Shown: piece after piece, positions 34,324 through 43,407 of the stretch
How the letters are laid out: every line of letters starts with the position of its first letter
Numbering within the stretch: position 1 is the first letter of the stretch
From: an uncultured Pseudomonadales bacterium
Lineage (GTDB): Bacteria; Pseudomonadota; Gammaproteobacteria; Pseudomonadales; Azotimanducaceae
Direction: 5' to 3'
Assembly (NCBI GenBank): GCA_958295875.1
Contig: OY282379.1
Span: 992,001 to 1,056,000 of the forward strand
Length of the DNA stretch: 64,000 nucleotides
Program-made: the position numbers and the translations under genes
The notes under the pieces: generated by a model
What the model was told of the DNA's origin: nothing
Database searches by the model: none
Seen by the model: only the letters and a program-made list of their open reading frames with translations

Positions 34324-35934
34324 ATGAACCTCCTGACCGACCGGCAGATGGCTCAATTCTTGACGGACGGCTACGTCGTGCTCACGCCGGCGGAGTTGCC
34401 CGGCACCTACCACGAGCAAATGTTCGCCGCACTTGCTGACCTCTATGACGAGGGAGGGCGCATCGGCGGCGACACCCTGCACCTGCAGCAGTTCGGAGAC
34501 AACCTGCTGGCGCGGATTCCAGCCTTCGCGCAGCTGCTTGAGTGCCCAACCATCGTCGGCGCCCTGACCAGCGTTTTGGGCGACGGCTACGCGCTGCATC
34601 CGCATCACTACGCGCACACTTCAACGCCGGCCGACCAAGGCTTCCACCAAGACGGCAACCTGCCTTGGAACGAACGCGGCCACTATCGTTCGCACCGCCC
34701 GGTGTGGGCGATGCTCTTCTACTACCCGCAGGCGGTGACGCCAGCGAGCGGGCCAACCGAAGTGCTGCCGGGCACGCAATACTGGACGCGCGATTTCGAG
34801 CGGGGCGACGGCTGGCGTGCCAATGACCCGCTGGACCCAGACTTTGGCGCAGACATCGGCGGCGCGGACGATCTTGCGCTTCGCGATAAGCGCCTCGCGC
34901 AGTCCGTGGCGCAGTTCGGCATCGAGGGCGTGCGCCCGCACACCTTGCCGCTCGCCGCCGGCAGCGTGGTGCTCGCGCACTACGATCTGTTCCATCGCGG
35001 CACCCGGCGGGATGCAGCGTTCAACGATCGGCGCTACATGGTGAAGTTCTACTTCTTCCGCACCCGCGAACCGCGCCAAGCCAGTTGGCAAAACGTGCTG
35101 GCGGAACTGCCGGAAGTCGATGGCCACGGGGCGACGCGGTCCATCGCGCAGGCAAATTGGGCTTGGCTGCGGGGCGAGCAAGCCGCAGCGCCGGCACCCA
35201 ACGCAGACGCTGCGCAGACCCTGCTGGCGGGGCCAACGGAAGACGTTCGGGTGGCGGCGGCCTACTCGCTCGGCGCCGCTGCGCGACAGGACGAGAGCGC
35301 CATTGAGGCGCTGGCGACCGCGCTCACAAGCGATGTGGAGGGCGCGCGCCGTGCCAGCGGCTACGGCTTGGGTTTGGCCGGCGACGCCGCGGTGCCCACG
35401 CTCTGCGGCGCCTTGGAAACGCCAGACCCTAGGGTGCGGCGCGTGGCGGCGTTCGCCTTGGGGGAAACGCGGACGTTGCTGCCGGCCGCGTCGCAAGCGT
35501 TGGCCATGTGCTTGGCAGACCCGGACGATCTCGTGCGCTGCAACGCCAGCTACGCGCTGGGCACTCTCGGGCGCTGCCAGCCACTTGCCGAGCCAGTCGT
35601 CGATGCCATGTTGGAGCGGTTCAGCCCGCAAATCGAGCCGGACAACACGGCGAAGGGGCCGCCACATCGTTCCACCGTGCGCGAGAGCCTTGCTTGGGCG
35701 CTGTTGCAGCTTGCCCGCAACGGGGGCTTACCGGCCCGCCACTTGCAGCGCTTCGCCACCGCCGGCATGGCAGACCGGGACCGCTATGTGCGCGGCCTCA
35801 CCGCCGAGGCGCTGCGCGGCCTAGCGCTGGACGCAGAGCGACCTTGGCTGCAGCCGCTGCTCGACACGCTGGCGCAGCGGCAGTTCCATGCCCTCGACGC
35901 ACACGACGCGGCGCGGTTTGGCGCTCGACGGTAG
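34324..35934 (+). CDS. Phytanoyl-CoA dioxygenase (PhyH)-like protein fused to HEAT-like repeats
   Basis: The start chosen at 34324 (MNLLTDRQMAQFLTDGYVVL) is the usual PhyH N-terminus. The iron-binding HxD is H108-x-D110 in DQGFHQDGN, and a distal HRGTRRDAAFNDRRYM around residue 225 offers the second histidine and the 2-oxoglutarate arginine. After about residue 290 the sequence changes to HEAT-like units, for example VAAAYSLGAAARQDESAIEA and VRRVAAFALGETRTLLPAAS, to the C-terminus at 536. Fusion of an Fe(II)/2OG oxygenase with HEAT repeats suggests a protein or large-ligand partner. It is divergent from the CoA-transferase. The substrate is unknown. Confidence 0.85.
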   Translation: MNLLTDRQMAQFLTDGYVVLTPAELPGTYHEQMFAALADLYDEGGRIGGDTLHLQQFGDNLLARIPAFAQLLECPTIVGALTSVLGDGYALHPHHYAHTSTPADQGFHQDGNLPWNERGHYRSHRPVWAMLFYYPQAVTPASGPTEVLPGTQYWTRDFERGDGWRANDPLDPDFGADIGGADDLALRDKRLAQSVAQFGIEGVRPHTLPLAAGSVVLAHYDLFHRGTRRDAAFNDRRYMVKFYFFRTREPRQASWQNVLAELPEVDGHGATRSIAQANWAWLRGEQAAAPAPNADAAQTLLAGPTEDVRVAAAYSLGAAARQDESAIEALATALTSDVEGARRASGYGLGLAGDAAVPTLCGALETPDPRVRRVAAFALGETRTLLPAASQALAMCLADPDDLVRCNASYALGTLGRCQPLAEPVVDAMLERFSPQIEPDNTAKGPPHRSTVRESLAWALLQLARNGGLPARHLQRFATAGMADRDRYVRGLTAEALRGLALDAERPWLQPLLDTLAQRQFHALDAHDAARFGARR

Positions 35935-35953
35935 CTAGACGCTGGGGCCACGG

Positions 35954-36613
35954 TTACGAAGAGAGTTCGAGCGAGCGCCGAAGGGTCGCGATCAACTCTT
36001 GGCTGAACTCGTCGGGTGTGTCCTTAGACCAAGGAACAGTGGTGCAGTGGTTGGTATCAAAATGAGTCCCTCTCTCTTGAAACTTCGTTCGTTCGCAAAT
36101 GTAGACCACCGGCTTGCCGAGACCTTCGGCATAGCCAGCCTCCCAGTACGCTCCTTGGTTGCCGTGGGTGAGGTCCGCGATGACGAAGTCCGCATCCCTG
36201 ATCTGGACACGCATGATGTCGTCAATGACTCCTGCTCGCGCAACATCGCGCATATCGACGAGATCGTATTCGATTTCTTTTTTCACGGCGGGTTTCACGA
36301 CGTTCTCAACGAAGCTGTCGAGATCGGGATCACCGAACTGCATGGCGATGAAGCCGTAGTTTCCCTTTAGTTTCCCCCGTTTCTCTTGCTCGTATCGTTT
36401 CCACCCCTCGAGGGTGAGATTGCCACCGTAGAGTCCATGTCCACTAAGTCGTCCTTTGACGATACCACTCTCCACTAACTCATTGATGAGTTGTTCCATG
36501 AACGGGTCGGCGGCCGGGGGCCAGTTCAACGGTTGACCCGACTCGGATACCTCGTCGCCAATTTTTCGAATGAGATTCATCGCCTGTCGCTCAGGATTGA
36601 CAAACTCGCTCAT
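35954..36613 (-). CDS. TIR/nucleoside deoxyribosyltransferase-like fold protein, possible NADase
   Basis: The 219-residue protein has an N-terminal, probably winged-helix segment (about 1-80; LINELVESGIVKGRLSGHGL). A Rossmann-like domain follows: GNYGFIAMQFGDPDLDSF, then IRDADFVIADLTHGNQGAYW with EAGYAEGLGKPVVYI. The pattern 'ADFVIADLT...N..YWE.G' is shared by nucleoside 2-deoxyribosyltransferases and TIR-like proteins, with E158 as the likely catalytic glutamate. Base composition is visibly richer in A/T than its neighbours, and it interrupts a run of catabolic genes, suggesting horizontal acquisition. Many such genes act in defence by degrading NAD or nucleotides. That role is inference. 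Confidence 0.7.
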   Translation of the reverse strand: MSEFVNPERQAMNLIRKIGDEVSESGQPLNWPPAADPFMEQLINELVESGIVKGRLSGHGLYGGNLTLEGWKRYEQEKRGKLKGNYGFIAMQFGDPDLDSFVENVVKPAVKKEIEYDLVDMRDVARAGVIDDIMRVQIRDADFVIADLTHGNQGAYWEAGYAEGLGKPVVYICERTKFQERGTHFDTNHCTTVPWSKDTPDEFSQELIATLRRSLELSS

Positions 36614-36734
36614 GGCATCTCCTCGGTAGGACTCAAGCAGCAGATTCTATCGGCACACCCCACCCTCCCCCACGCCCCGGCACCGCCAGCCACGGTGATA
36701 TAGTTCCCCGCATCGCTCCGCCGAGAAGCCCCGC

Positions 36735-37598
36735 ATGTCCTACCGGCACATCGCAGTGGACCCCGTGACGCCGACCATCGGGGCGGTGGTGGAGGGCGTC
36801 AGGCTCGCGGAGGTGGATGACGCGACGGTCGCGGAGATCCATGACGCTTGGATGGAGCACTGCGTCCTGTTCTTCCGCGACCAAACGCTCACGCCGGAGC
36901 AGCACTTGGCGTTCGGCCGCCATTTCGGGCCGCTGCATATCCACCCCGCGGCGCCCTATGCCCACGGCGACCCTGCGCTCATGGTGATCCACACGGACGC
37001 GCACTCGAAGCGCAACAATGGCTCTGGCTGGCATTCGGACGTGTCGGCAGACGCCGAGCCGCCGCTCGGCAGCATCCTGCACCTGCATCAAGCGCCGTCG
37101 CAGGGCGGAGACACGCTGTGGGCGAGCATGTACGCGGCCTTCGAGGCATTGTCTACGCCGCTGCGAGCGCTGTTGGAGCGACTCACGGCTCACCATGGCG
37201 CAGACTACACGGGCCACTACGGCGACCATCCACCCCAGCGCGCGTTCCCCAGCGCCACCCACCCGGTGGTGCGCACGCATCCTGTCACCGGGCGCAAGGC
37301 GCTGTTCGTCAACGCCGGCTTCACCCGGCGCATCGTCGAACTGGCTGCGAGCGAGAGCCGCGCCCTGCTCGACTTCCTCTTCAAGCACGCAATGCACCCA
37401 GCGTTCCAATGCCGCTTCAACTGGCGCGCCGGCGACGTGGCGATGTGGGACAACCGCTGCACCCAGCACTTGGCGGTGTGGGATTACCACCCTGAGACCC
37501 GCGCCGGGCTGCGCGTCACCATCGCCGGCGATCGGCCGTTCCTAGCCCGAGACGCCGACGCAGACGCCGCGCCCCTCAACGTGGCGGCCGGCCGATGA
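36735..37598 (+). CDS. TauD/TfdA-type Fe(II)/2-oxoglutarate dioxygenase
   Basis: The 287-residue protein has the iron ligands H100 and D102 in GSGWHSDVSADAEPP and the distal H245 in MWDNRCTQHLAVWDY. R260 in TRAGLRV is the likely 2-oxoglutarate carboxylate binder. QGGDTLWASMYAAFEALS is the typical GGDT segment. Length and layout match TauD/TfdA enzymes that hydroxylate sulfonates, aryloxyacids or carnitine-like compounds. It overlaps the next gene, an alpha/beta hydrolase, by 4 nt (ATGA), so the two steps are probably coupled. The natural substrate cannot be read from sequence. Confidence 0.92.
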   Translation: MSYRHIAVDPVTPTIGAVVEGVRLAEVDDATVAEIHDAWMEHCVLFFRDQTLTPEQHLAFGRHFGPLHIHPAAPYAHGDPALMVIHTDAHSKRNNGSGWHSDVSADAEPPLGSILHLHQAPSQGGDTLWASMYAAFEALSTPLRALLERLTAHHGADYTGHYGDHPPQRAFPSATHPVVRTHPVTGRKALFVNAGFTRRIVELAASESRALLDFLFKHAMHPAFQCRFNWRAGDVAMWDNRCTQHLAVWDYHPETRAGLRVTIAGDRPFLARDADADAAPLNVAAGR

Positions 37599-38632
37599 CG
37601 GAACCGCTCGCCATCACCGAACACGCCGTCCGCACCGGCAGCCACACCACCTTCTACCTGCAGGCCGGGCCACCGGAGGGGCCGCTGGTCATCTTCCTGC
37701 ATGGCTGGCCGGAGCTTTCCATTAGCTGGCGCCATCAATTGCCGGTGCTGGCCGGGCTCGGCTTTCGCGCCGTGGCGCCAGACATGCGCGGCTACGGGCG
37801 CTCCAGCGTCCACGCCCGGCATGAGGACTACGCCCAAGCACACATCGTGAGCGACATGATCGGCCTGCTTGAGGCTTTGGGGCGCGATGCCGCCATTTGG
37901 GTGGGGCATGACTGGGGCAGCCCCGTGGCCTGGAACATCGCCAGCCACCACCCAGAGCACACCCGCGCCGTGGCGAGCCTGTGCGTGCCCTACAACACCT
38001 TGGAGCGCGGCGTGGACGCTTGCGTGCCGCTGTTGGACCGCGCCATCTATCCGGCGGACGCCTATCCGGTTGGGCAGTGGGATTATCAGTTCTTCTACGA
38101 AGAGTCCTTCGACACCGCGACGGCGACGATGGATGCCAATCCAAGCCGCACGGTGAAGGCGTTGTTCCGCAAGGGCGACCCAAGCGGCGTGGGCAAACCC
38201 GCCGGCACCGCCTCCATCCGCGCCGCCGGCGGCTGGTTCGGCGGCGCCGAGCAAGCGCCAGACGTGCCACGCGACGACGACATCGTCTCCGAGGAAGACA
38301 TCTGCCGCTACGCCGAAGCCCTGTCGCGCAACGGCTTCTTCGGCCCCAACGCCTGGTACATGAACCACGCCGCCAACAGCGCCTACGCGGAGCAGCGCGC
38401 GCAGGATGCCCGCCTTGCCATGCCGGCGCTCTTCATCGGCGCCCGTTACGACTATGTTTGTGAAACCGTGCATTCGCGCTTGGCAGAGCCGATGCGCGAG
38501 TACTGCGACGACCTGACGGAACACGTCGTCGATGCCGGGCATTGGGTCGCCCAAGAACGGCCCCGCGAGGTGAACGCGCACCTTGTGCATTGGATTGCAA
38601 ACCGCGTGCCGGACTTCTGGTTCGCCCGCTAG
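37595..38632 (+). CDS. Epoxide-hydrolase-like alpha/beta hydrolase
   Basis: The 345-residue protein carries the oxyanion motif HGWPE (36-40), the nucleophile D106 in VGHDWGSPVAW, and H316 in DAGHWVAQERP, the pattern of soluble epoxide hydrolases and haloalkane dehalogenase relatives. DMRGYGRSS is the usual segment after the second strand. It is translationally coupled to the upstream TauD-type oxygenase by an ATGA overlap. An oxygenase followed by an epoxide hydrolase fits stepwise catabolism of an imported organic compound, and an amino-acid-type permease follows directly. Confidence 0.88.
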   Translation: MTEPLAITEHAVRTGSHTTFYLQAGPPEGPLVIFLHGWPELSISWRHQLPVLAGLGFRAVAPDMRGYGRSSVHARHEDYAQAHIVSDMIGLLEALGRDAAIWVGHDWGSPVAWNIASHHPEHTRAVASLCVPYNTLERGVDACVPLLDRAIYPADAYPVGQWDYQFFYEESFDTATATMDANPSRTVKALFRKGDPSGVGKPAGTASIRAAGGWFGGAEQAPDVPRDDDIVSEEDICRYAEALSRNGFFGPNAWYMNHAANSAYAEQRAQDARLAMPALFIGARYDYVCETVHSRLAEPMREYCDDLTEHVVDAGHWVAQERPREVNAHLVHWIANRVPDFWFAR

Positions 38633-38633
38633 C

Positions 38634-39944
38634 TTGCCGTTGGATTCGCAGCGTTTCAGCGCCCGCACGGCCTTGGCCGTGGTGATGGCGAACATGATCG
38701 GCACCGGCGTCTTCACCAGCCTCGGCTTTCAGTTGCTGGACATCCAGTCTGGCTTCGTCATCCTCATGCTGTGGGTGGTTGGCGGCGTCGCTGCGCTGTG
38801 CGGAGCGCTCACCTATGCGGAACTCGGCGCGGCCCTGCCGCGTTCCGGTGGCGAGTACAACTTCCTAGGGCAGATCTATCACCCCTGCGCCGGCTTCATC
38901 TCCGGCTGGACGTCCGCGACCATCGGCTTCGCGGCACCCACGGCCCTTGCCGCCATCACGTTCGGCGTCTACCTCTCGTCCGTGTTCGAGGCGCTGACGC
39001 CAACTTGGCTCGCCGTGGCGCTGGTAGCGGCCTTGGCTGCCGTCCACGCCACCAGCCGTCGCGCCAGCGGTGGCGCCCAGCGCGCCTTTACCTACCTGAA
39101 GGTGCTGCTCATCGCCGCGTTCTGCATCTTGGCCTGGGCGTTGGTGGACACCCCAGCAACGGTGGACTTCTTGCCGGCGGCGGGAGACGGCGCCCTGCTC
39201 GCGTCCGGCGCCTTCGCCGTCGGCCTCATCTATGTGAACTACGCCTACACGGGTTGGAACGCCGCCACCTACTTCATCGATGAGTTGGAGCATCCGGAGC
39301 GATCGCTCTCGTGGGTGCTTGCCCTCGGCACCGCGCTGGTGATGACGCTCTATGTGCTGCTCAACTTCACGTTCCTATACGTCGCGCCGATGGATGCCTT
39401 GGCTGGTGAACTCGAAGTGGGGTACATCGCCGCGCGCTTCGTGCTCGGCGAATCTGGCGCTGCGGTGATGGGCGTGGCGTTGGCGCTGCTGTTGATTTCC
39501 ACCGTGAGCGCCATGACGCTGGCGGGGCCGCGCGTGCTGCAAGTGATCGGGCAAGATTTCCGCGCCTTCCGCGCCCTCGCGCGCGCCAACGCGCACGGCG
39601 TGCCATTCGTGGCGGTGCTGTTTCAGTCCGCCTTGGCCGTCACCTTCATCCTGACCGCATCGTTTGAATCCATACTCGTTTTCGCTGGGTTCACGCTGGG
39701 GCTCAACACGTTCTTCACCGTGGCAGGCGCCTTGGTGCTGCGATGGCGCGGCACCGCCCCGGCGGCCGGTGCGTGGCGCATGCCGCTCTACCCGCTGCCG
39801 CCACTGGTGTTTCTCGCCATCACGGGTTGGACGCTGGCCTACATCCTGATGCAGCGCCCCATCGAAGGGCTTGCCGGGCTCGGCATCGTGGCGAGCGGCG
39901 CGGCCTTCTACTTCGTCAGCAAGCGCTTCGCGCAGCCGCGGTAG
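38634..39944 (+). CDS. APC-superfamily amino acid permease
   Basis: The protein is polytopic, with about 12 predicted membrane segments and family blocks MANMIGTGVFTSLGF and YAELGAALPRSGGEYNFLGQ. The N-terminus is uncertain. No ATG gives a sensible start, and the TTG at 38634, 1 nt after the hydrolase stop, leaves a short hydrophilic tail before the first helix (436 residues). A frame open further upstream overlaps the hydrolase gene and is less likely. It may import the amine- or amino-acid-like substrate of the TauD/hydrolase pair. A strong hairpin follows the gene. Confidence 0.87.
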   Translation: MPLDSQRFSARTALAVVMANMIGTGVFTSLGFQLLDIQSGFVILMLWVVGGVAALCGALTYAELGAALPRSGGEYNFLGQIYHPCAGFISGWTSATIGFAAPTALAAITFGVYLSSVFEALTPTWLAVALVAALAAVHATSRRASGGAQRAFTYLKVLLIAAFCILAWALVDTPATVDFLPAAGDGALLASGAFAVGLIYVNYAYTGWNAATYFIDELEHPERSLSWVLALGTALVMTLYVLLNFTFLYVAPMDALAGELEVGYIAARFVLGESGAAVMGVALALLLISTVSAMTLAGPRVLQVIGQDFRAFRALARANAHGVPFVAVLFQSALAVTFILTASFESILVFAGFTLGLNTFFTVAGALVLRWRGTAPAAGAWRMPLYPLPPLVFLAITGWTLAYILMQRPIEGLAGLGIVASGAAFYFVSKRFAQPR

Positions 39945-40039
39945 CTTCGCCGCGGAACGGCGGCACCTAAGTGCGGAGCGGGCGAGAGGCGAAGAGAGAG
40001 CGAAGGGAAGAGAGGCAGAGAGAGGCGGCTGCCCTGCCT

Positions 40040-40067
40040 GAGCCCGCGCCACAACCGGCGCGGGCTC
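40040..40067. terminator. Strong GC hairpin between convergent permease and TonB-receptor genes
   Basis: GAGCCCGCGCC and GGCGCGGGCTC form a perfect 11-bp stem with a 6-nt loop. It lies in the 144-nt gap between two convergent genes, so it could serve both. Neither side has a good T-tract, although GATTTG follows on the plus strand. Confidence 0.55.
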
Positions 40068-40088
40068 GGCAGAGCGATTTGAAGCGGC

Positions 40089-43000
40089 CTAGTTGCCCAT
40101 CGTGTAGCTCAAGCCCACCCTGAACATGCGCCCGAACGGATTGTGCGAGAAGGCGTCGTAGTTCATTTCGCGGGACATGAACGGCGGATCGTCATCCTCG
40201 ATGTTGATAATGGAGAACATCGCCCGCAACTGATCGTTCATGAAGCTGTAGTGGATGTGCAAGTCATGCGTGACGTGCGAAGCCACCACGCCTTCCACGC
40301 CGAAGCCCTGCATCGCGTAGTCGTAACTGTCGAGGGCATTCACGACCCAGCGCGCATTCACCGCGTCCCAAGCGTAGTTGGCCGACAAGCGCCCCTTCCA
40401 CTCGGCGAGCGTCCGCGCCAGCGGCGTCCGGTAATTGAGCCGCCCCAGCGCGTCGTAATCCCCGCCGAACTCCCAAGCGCTGATGTCGTAGGAGAGGATG
40501 CGCGTGCCGGCAAGGGCGAACGACAGGTAGCCCGGCCCAGCCTCCAAGCCGTAGCGGACGGTGAAGTCGATGCCATCCGTCTCGATGTCTGGCCCGTTGA
40601 CGATGTCGATGTTGATGATCTCCACGTCTGCGGCGGCGGCGTTGCCACCGAACACCAGCCGGTCAAAGTATGGGCTGGCGGGATCGCACGGATCCGTCGC
40701 GCCACCCGGGCAGGCAAGGCCCAACACATTGTTGAAAGGCTCCGTCACCAGCGGCTTTTGGAAGTCGTAAGACCAGTAGTCCAAGGTGACGAACAGGTTG
40801 TCGCTGTCCGCGATCAAGGCGTCCCGGTCCACCAGCAGCCCGACGTTGATGGTGGTGGCCTCCTCAGGCTCGAGACCCGGGTTGCCCCGCGTGTCGATGC
40901 GCTTGAACGCGCCCGTCACACCCACGAACTGAAGGCTGTTCGAGGAGTTGGCCGGCACGGTCTGATTCAGCGTGGGGCCGCGGAAGGTGGTGCCGAAGGA
41001 GGCGCGCACGCCCACGCTTGGCGTGATCTGCCACCGCATGGCAACCTTCGGGTCCGTGCTGCCGCCGGTCTCGCCGCCATAGTTCTCATGGCGCACCGAG
41101 AGCGTGCCGTCCAGCACATCCGAGAACGGCAGCCTGAACTCGGCAAAGGCGCTCCAGATGCGGCGATCGTCATCAATGGGGAAACTTGGCGGCAGGAAGC
41201 CGTAGAGGCCCGTCCTGCCGGTCTCGCAATCCTTGATTTCGGGGCCCGCCGCACACGGGTACGTCACGCCGTGGAAGAAATCCGAGGAGTCCACGCCGCT
41301 CTCGTAGGTTTCGCTGCGGTACTGGGCGCCCACGGCGTATTCGACGTTGCCGCCCCCTAGCTGCAGGCGGTCCAACCCGCCCGTCAAGATGCCCTCGAAC
41401 ACCATGAGCGAGGTTTCGCCCTCGAAGACGGCCGAGGTCACCATGTAGTCCCTGAGGGGTTGATTGCTCAACGCCGGGTTGGCGTCTGGGTTGGACGCTT
41501 CGCCGTTCTTCACGAACGGATGCGAGCCGGGCATGGCGTTCGAGAACGGTATCCAATAGCTGCACGGGCCTTGGCCGGCCCAGCGCTGCACGGTATCCAA
41601 CGAAAACGAAAGGTTGCCCTGATCGTCGTACTCGTTGGGCACTTGGCGCTCACATTCGAAGCCGCCAAGCCCTTGGCGGGCGCGTGCATCCCGATACACC
41701 ATCGTGTCGCCGCCCGCGCTCTCGCGTTCAGACTGCGAGTAGGTAAGCGACATCTGCCAAGCGCGGTCTCCCCAATCGCCATCGAGGGCGGCGGCGAACC
41801 GCTGCAGCTCGGAATGACGGTGATGGCCCCGGCGCGGGCCGTCTTGGCCGTAGTAGCGGCCGTAGTACCAGCCAACCTCCTGCCACGCCGCCGGAATGTC
41901 GGCGTCGTCTTGGGTACCGCCATCGCCCTGCCAACGGCAATAGGCCGCGTCGCAGTGCGCGTATCCGCCGTAGATGTCCGGGTACTTGGACGCCATGTCC
42001 ACGAGGCCCGGGTTGTTGGCGCGGATGGTGCGGGTGTCGTCCACCAGCCTGTTGGGCGGATAGCTCGGCGACGTGCCCCAGTGCGGCACATCGCTGTCCG
42101 TCATCAATAGTTCGAGGCTCAGCGTCGTGGTGTCGCTCACCGCCACGGTCGCTTCCGTGAACCACTGCCAGCGCGTCGCATCTTCAATCAAGTTGTCGAA
42201 CGCCGTGTACTGGAAGCGGCAGAAGCCGCCGATGCCGGGATTGCCGTTGCCGAGCGAATCTGGATCCGCGAACGGCGTGTTCGAGATGTTGGTGTTGGCG
42301 CCGCCCAAGTCTTCGCAGTTCGGGTCGACAATGCCGGTGGCGAGCAAGCCGCCAAAGCCGCTAAAGCCAGCGCCAGTAGTGGCCGACGTAGCGTTCCACC
42401 GGTCGAGCGGCACGAACACCGCCGGACGGCCCACCGAAGACCAACCGCCGGCCGGGCTGTCGGCGTAGCTCCGCAGCGCCCAATCCCGGTCTGCAATGTT
42501 GAGTTCGCCGCGGTCGATGTAGCTGGCGGAGGTCATCAACTGCACGCGGCCATCCATCAATTCGCCGCCCCAGATGAGGCCGAACTCGGTGTCGCCGTCC
42601 GCGTCGTCCACAGTCTTGTGGCTGGCGCTCACCTCGAAGCCTTGGAAATCTCCCCGGGTGATGTAGTTCATCACGCCGGCGATGGCGTCGGAGCCGTAGG
42701 TGGCCGCAGCGCCGTCGCGCAGCACTTCAATGCGCTGCAGGGCGATGGACGGCAGCATGTTCACATCCACCAACAGCTGCGCTTGGGCGCCAATGGCGTG
42801 GGGCGACCAAGTGGTGCGCCGGCCATTCAACAGCACCAAGGAACGGCTCGGCCCCAACCCGCGGATGTTGATGGTGGCGCGGTCTGCCCCCGCGCCGGCC
42901 TGGAACTGGTCCGTCTCGCCGTCCGCGCCTTGCGAGAACGACAAGCTCTTGATGAGGTCGATGGCGGTGGGAGAGCCTTCGAGCGCCAAATCTTCCCGCT

Positions 43001-43172
43001 GCAGCGTGGTGACCGGCAGCGCCGCGTCTTCCGGCGTGCCCTTGATGTAAGAACCGGTGACGACGATTTCCTCGACCTCGCCGGCCTCATCCTCGCCCCA
43101 AGCGAGGCTGGCGAGCCCCACCACCATGCTCGTTGCAAGCACATAGCGGAAACTTCGTGAGCCATCAATCAT
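40089..43172 (-). CDS. TonB-dependent outer-membrane receptor
   Basis: The start at 43172 (MIDGSRSFRYVLATSMVVGL) follows GGGAGAG and begins a signal peptide ending near AWGEDE. The 1027-residue product then shows a TonB box (EEIVVTGSYI), a plug domain (LQREDLALEGSPTAIDLIKS, INIRGLGPSRSLVLLNGRRT) and a long beta-barrel ending in an aromatic-containing strand (RMFRVGLSYTMGN). The plug with 'LNGRR' and 'VDVNMLPSIALQRIEVLRDG' is typical of receptors annotated for carbohydrates, peptides or other large ligands. No sigma/anti-sigma pair or degradation gene adjoins it, so the ligand is unknown. Its final codons abut the bidirectional hairpin region. Confidence 0.95.
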   Translation of the reverse strand: MIDGSRSFRYVLATSMVVGLASLAWGEDEAGEVEEIVVTGSYIKGTPEDAALPVTTLQREDLALEGSPTAIDLIKSLSFSQGADGETDQFQAGAGADRATINIRGLGPSRSLVLLNGRRTTWSPHAIGAQAQLLVDVNMLPSIALQRIEVLRDGAAATYGSDAIAGVMNYITRGDFQGFEVSASHKTVDDADGDTEFGLIWGGELMDGRVQLMTSASYIDRGELNIADRDWALRSYADSPAGGWSSVGRPAVFVPLDRWNATSATTGAGFSGFGGLLATGIVDPNCEDLGGANTNISNTPFADPDSLGNGNPGIGGFCRFQYTAFDNLIEDATRWQWFTEATVAVSDTTTLSLELLMTDSDVPHWGTSPSYPPNRLVDDTRTIRANNPGLVDMASKYPDIYGGYAHCDAAYCRWQGDGGTQDDADIPAAWQEVGWYYGRYYGQDGPRRGHHRHSELQRFAAALDGDWGDRAWQMSLTYSQSERESAGGDTMVYRDARARQGLGGFECERQVPNEYDDQGNLSFSLDTVQRWAGQGPCSYWIPFSNAMPGSHPFVKNGEASNPDANPALSNQPLRDYMVTSAVFEGETSLMVFEGILTGGLDRLQLGGGNVEYAVGAQYRSETYESGVDSSDFFHGVTYPCAAGPEIKDCETGRTGLYGFLPPSFPIDDDRRIWSAFAEFRLPFSDVLDGTLSVRHENYGGETGGSTDPKVAMRWQITPSVGVRASFGTTFRGPTLNQTVPANSSNSLQFVGVTGAFKRIDTRGNPGLEPEEATTINVGLLVDRDALIADSDNLFVTLDYWSYDFQKPLVTEPFNNVLGLACPGGATDPCDPASPYFDRLVFGGNAAAADVEIINIDIVNGPDIETDGIDFTVRYGLEAGPGYLSFALAGTRILSYDISAWEFGGDYDALGRLNYRTPLARTLAEWKGRLSANYAWDAVNARWVVNALDSYDYAMQGFGVEGVVASHVTHDLHIHYSFMNDQLRAMFSIINIEDDDPPFMSREMNYDAFSHNPFGRMFRVGLSYTMGN

Positions 43173-43307
43173 GCCAACTCTCCCATGTGAGGACCCTACG
43201 GCCCGGTGCCCTGCCTCACGGCAGCCAACCAATCGAGATGCCGACAGCGTGGCCGCCCGTCGCTTGCCCCAAGCGACGTCCTTCAGGCCACGTCGCCCGA
43301 AAAACGG

Positions 43308-43336
43308 ATGTTTCGCCTTTGTTGCAATTATGTCAA
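43308..43336 (-). promoter_or_regulatory. Candidate sigma-70 promoter for the TonB-dependent receptor
   Basis: On the minus strand TTGACA (43336-43331) is followed, after 17 nt, by AAACAT (43313-43308), a poor -10. The -35 is perfect and the spacing ideal. It would give a leader of about 130 nt ahead of the ATG at 43172. Confidence 0.35.
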
Positions 43337-43407
43337 GCGGCAGTTTCACGGCCGCCAGGCCCCGCCGGCGCTTGAACCGCCGCCCTCAGAGGAATAAGTT
43401 GTGCCCA

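Noticed and set aside
43173..43407. Possible cobalamin riboswitch ahead of the TonB-dependent receptor
   Set aside because: TonB receptors often have one, but I could not find the conserved B12-box core in the leader; only a plausible promoter is visible.
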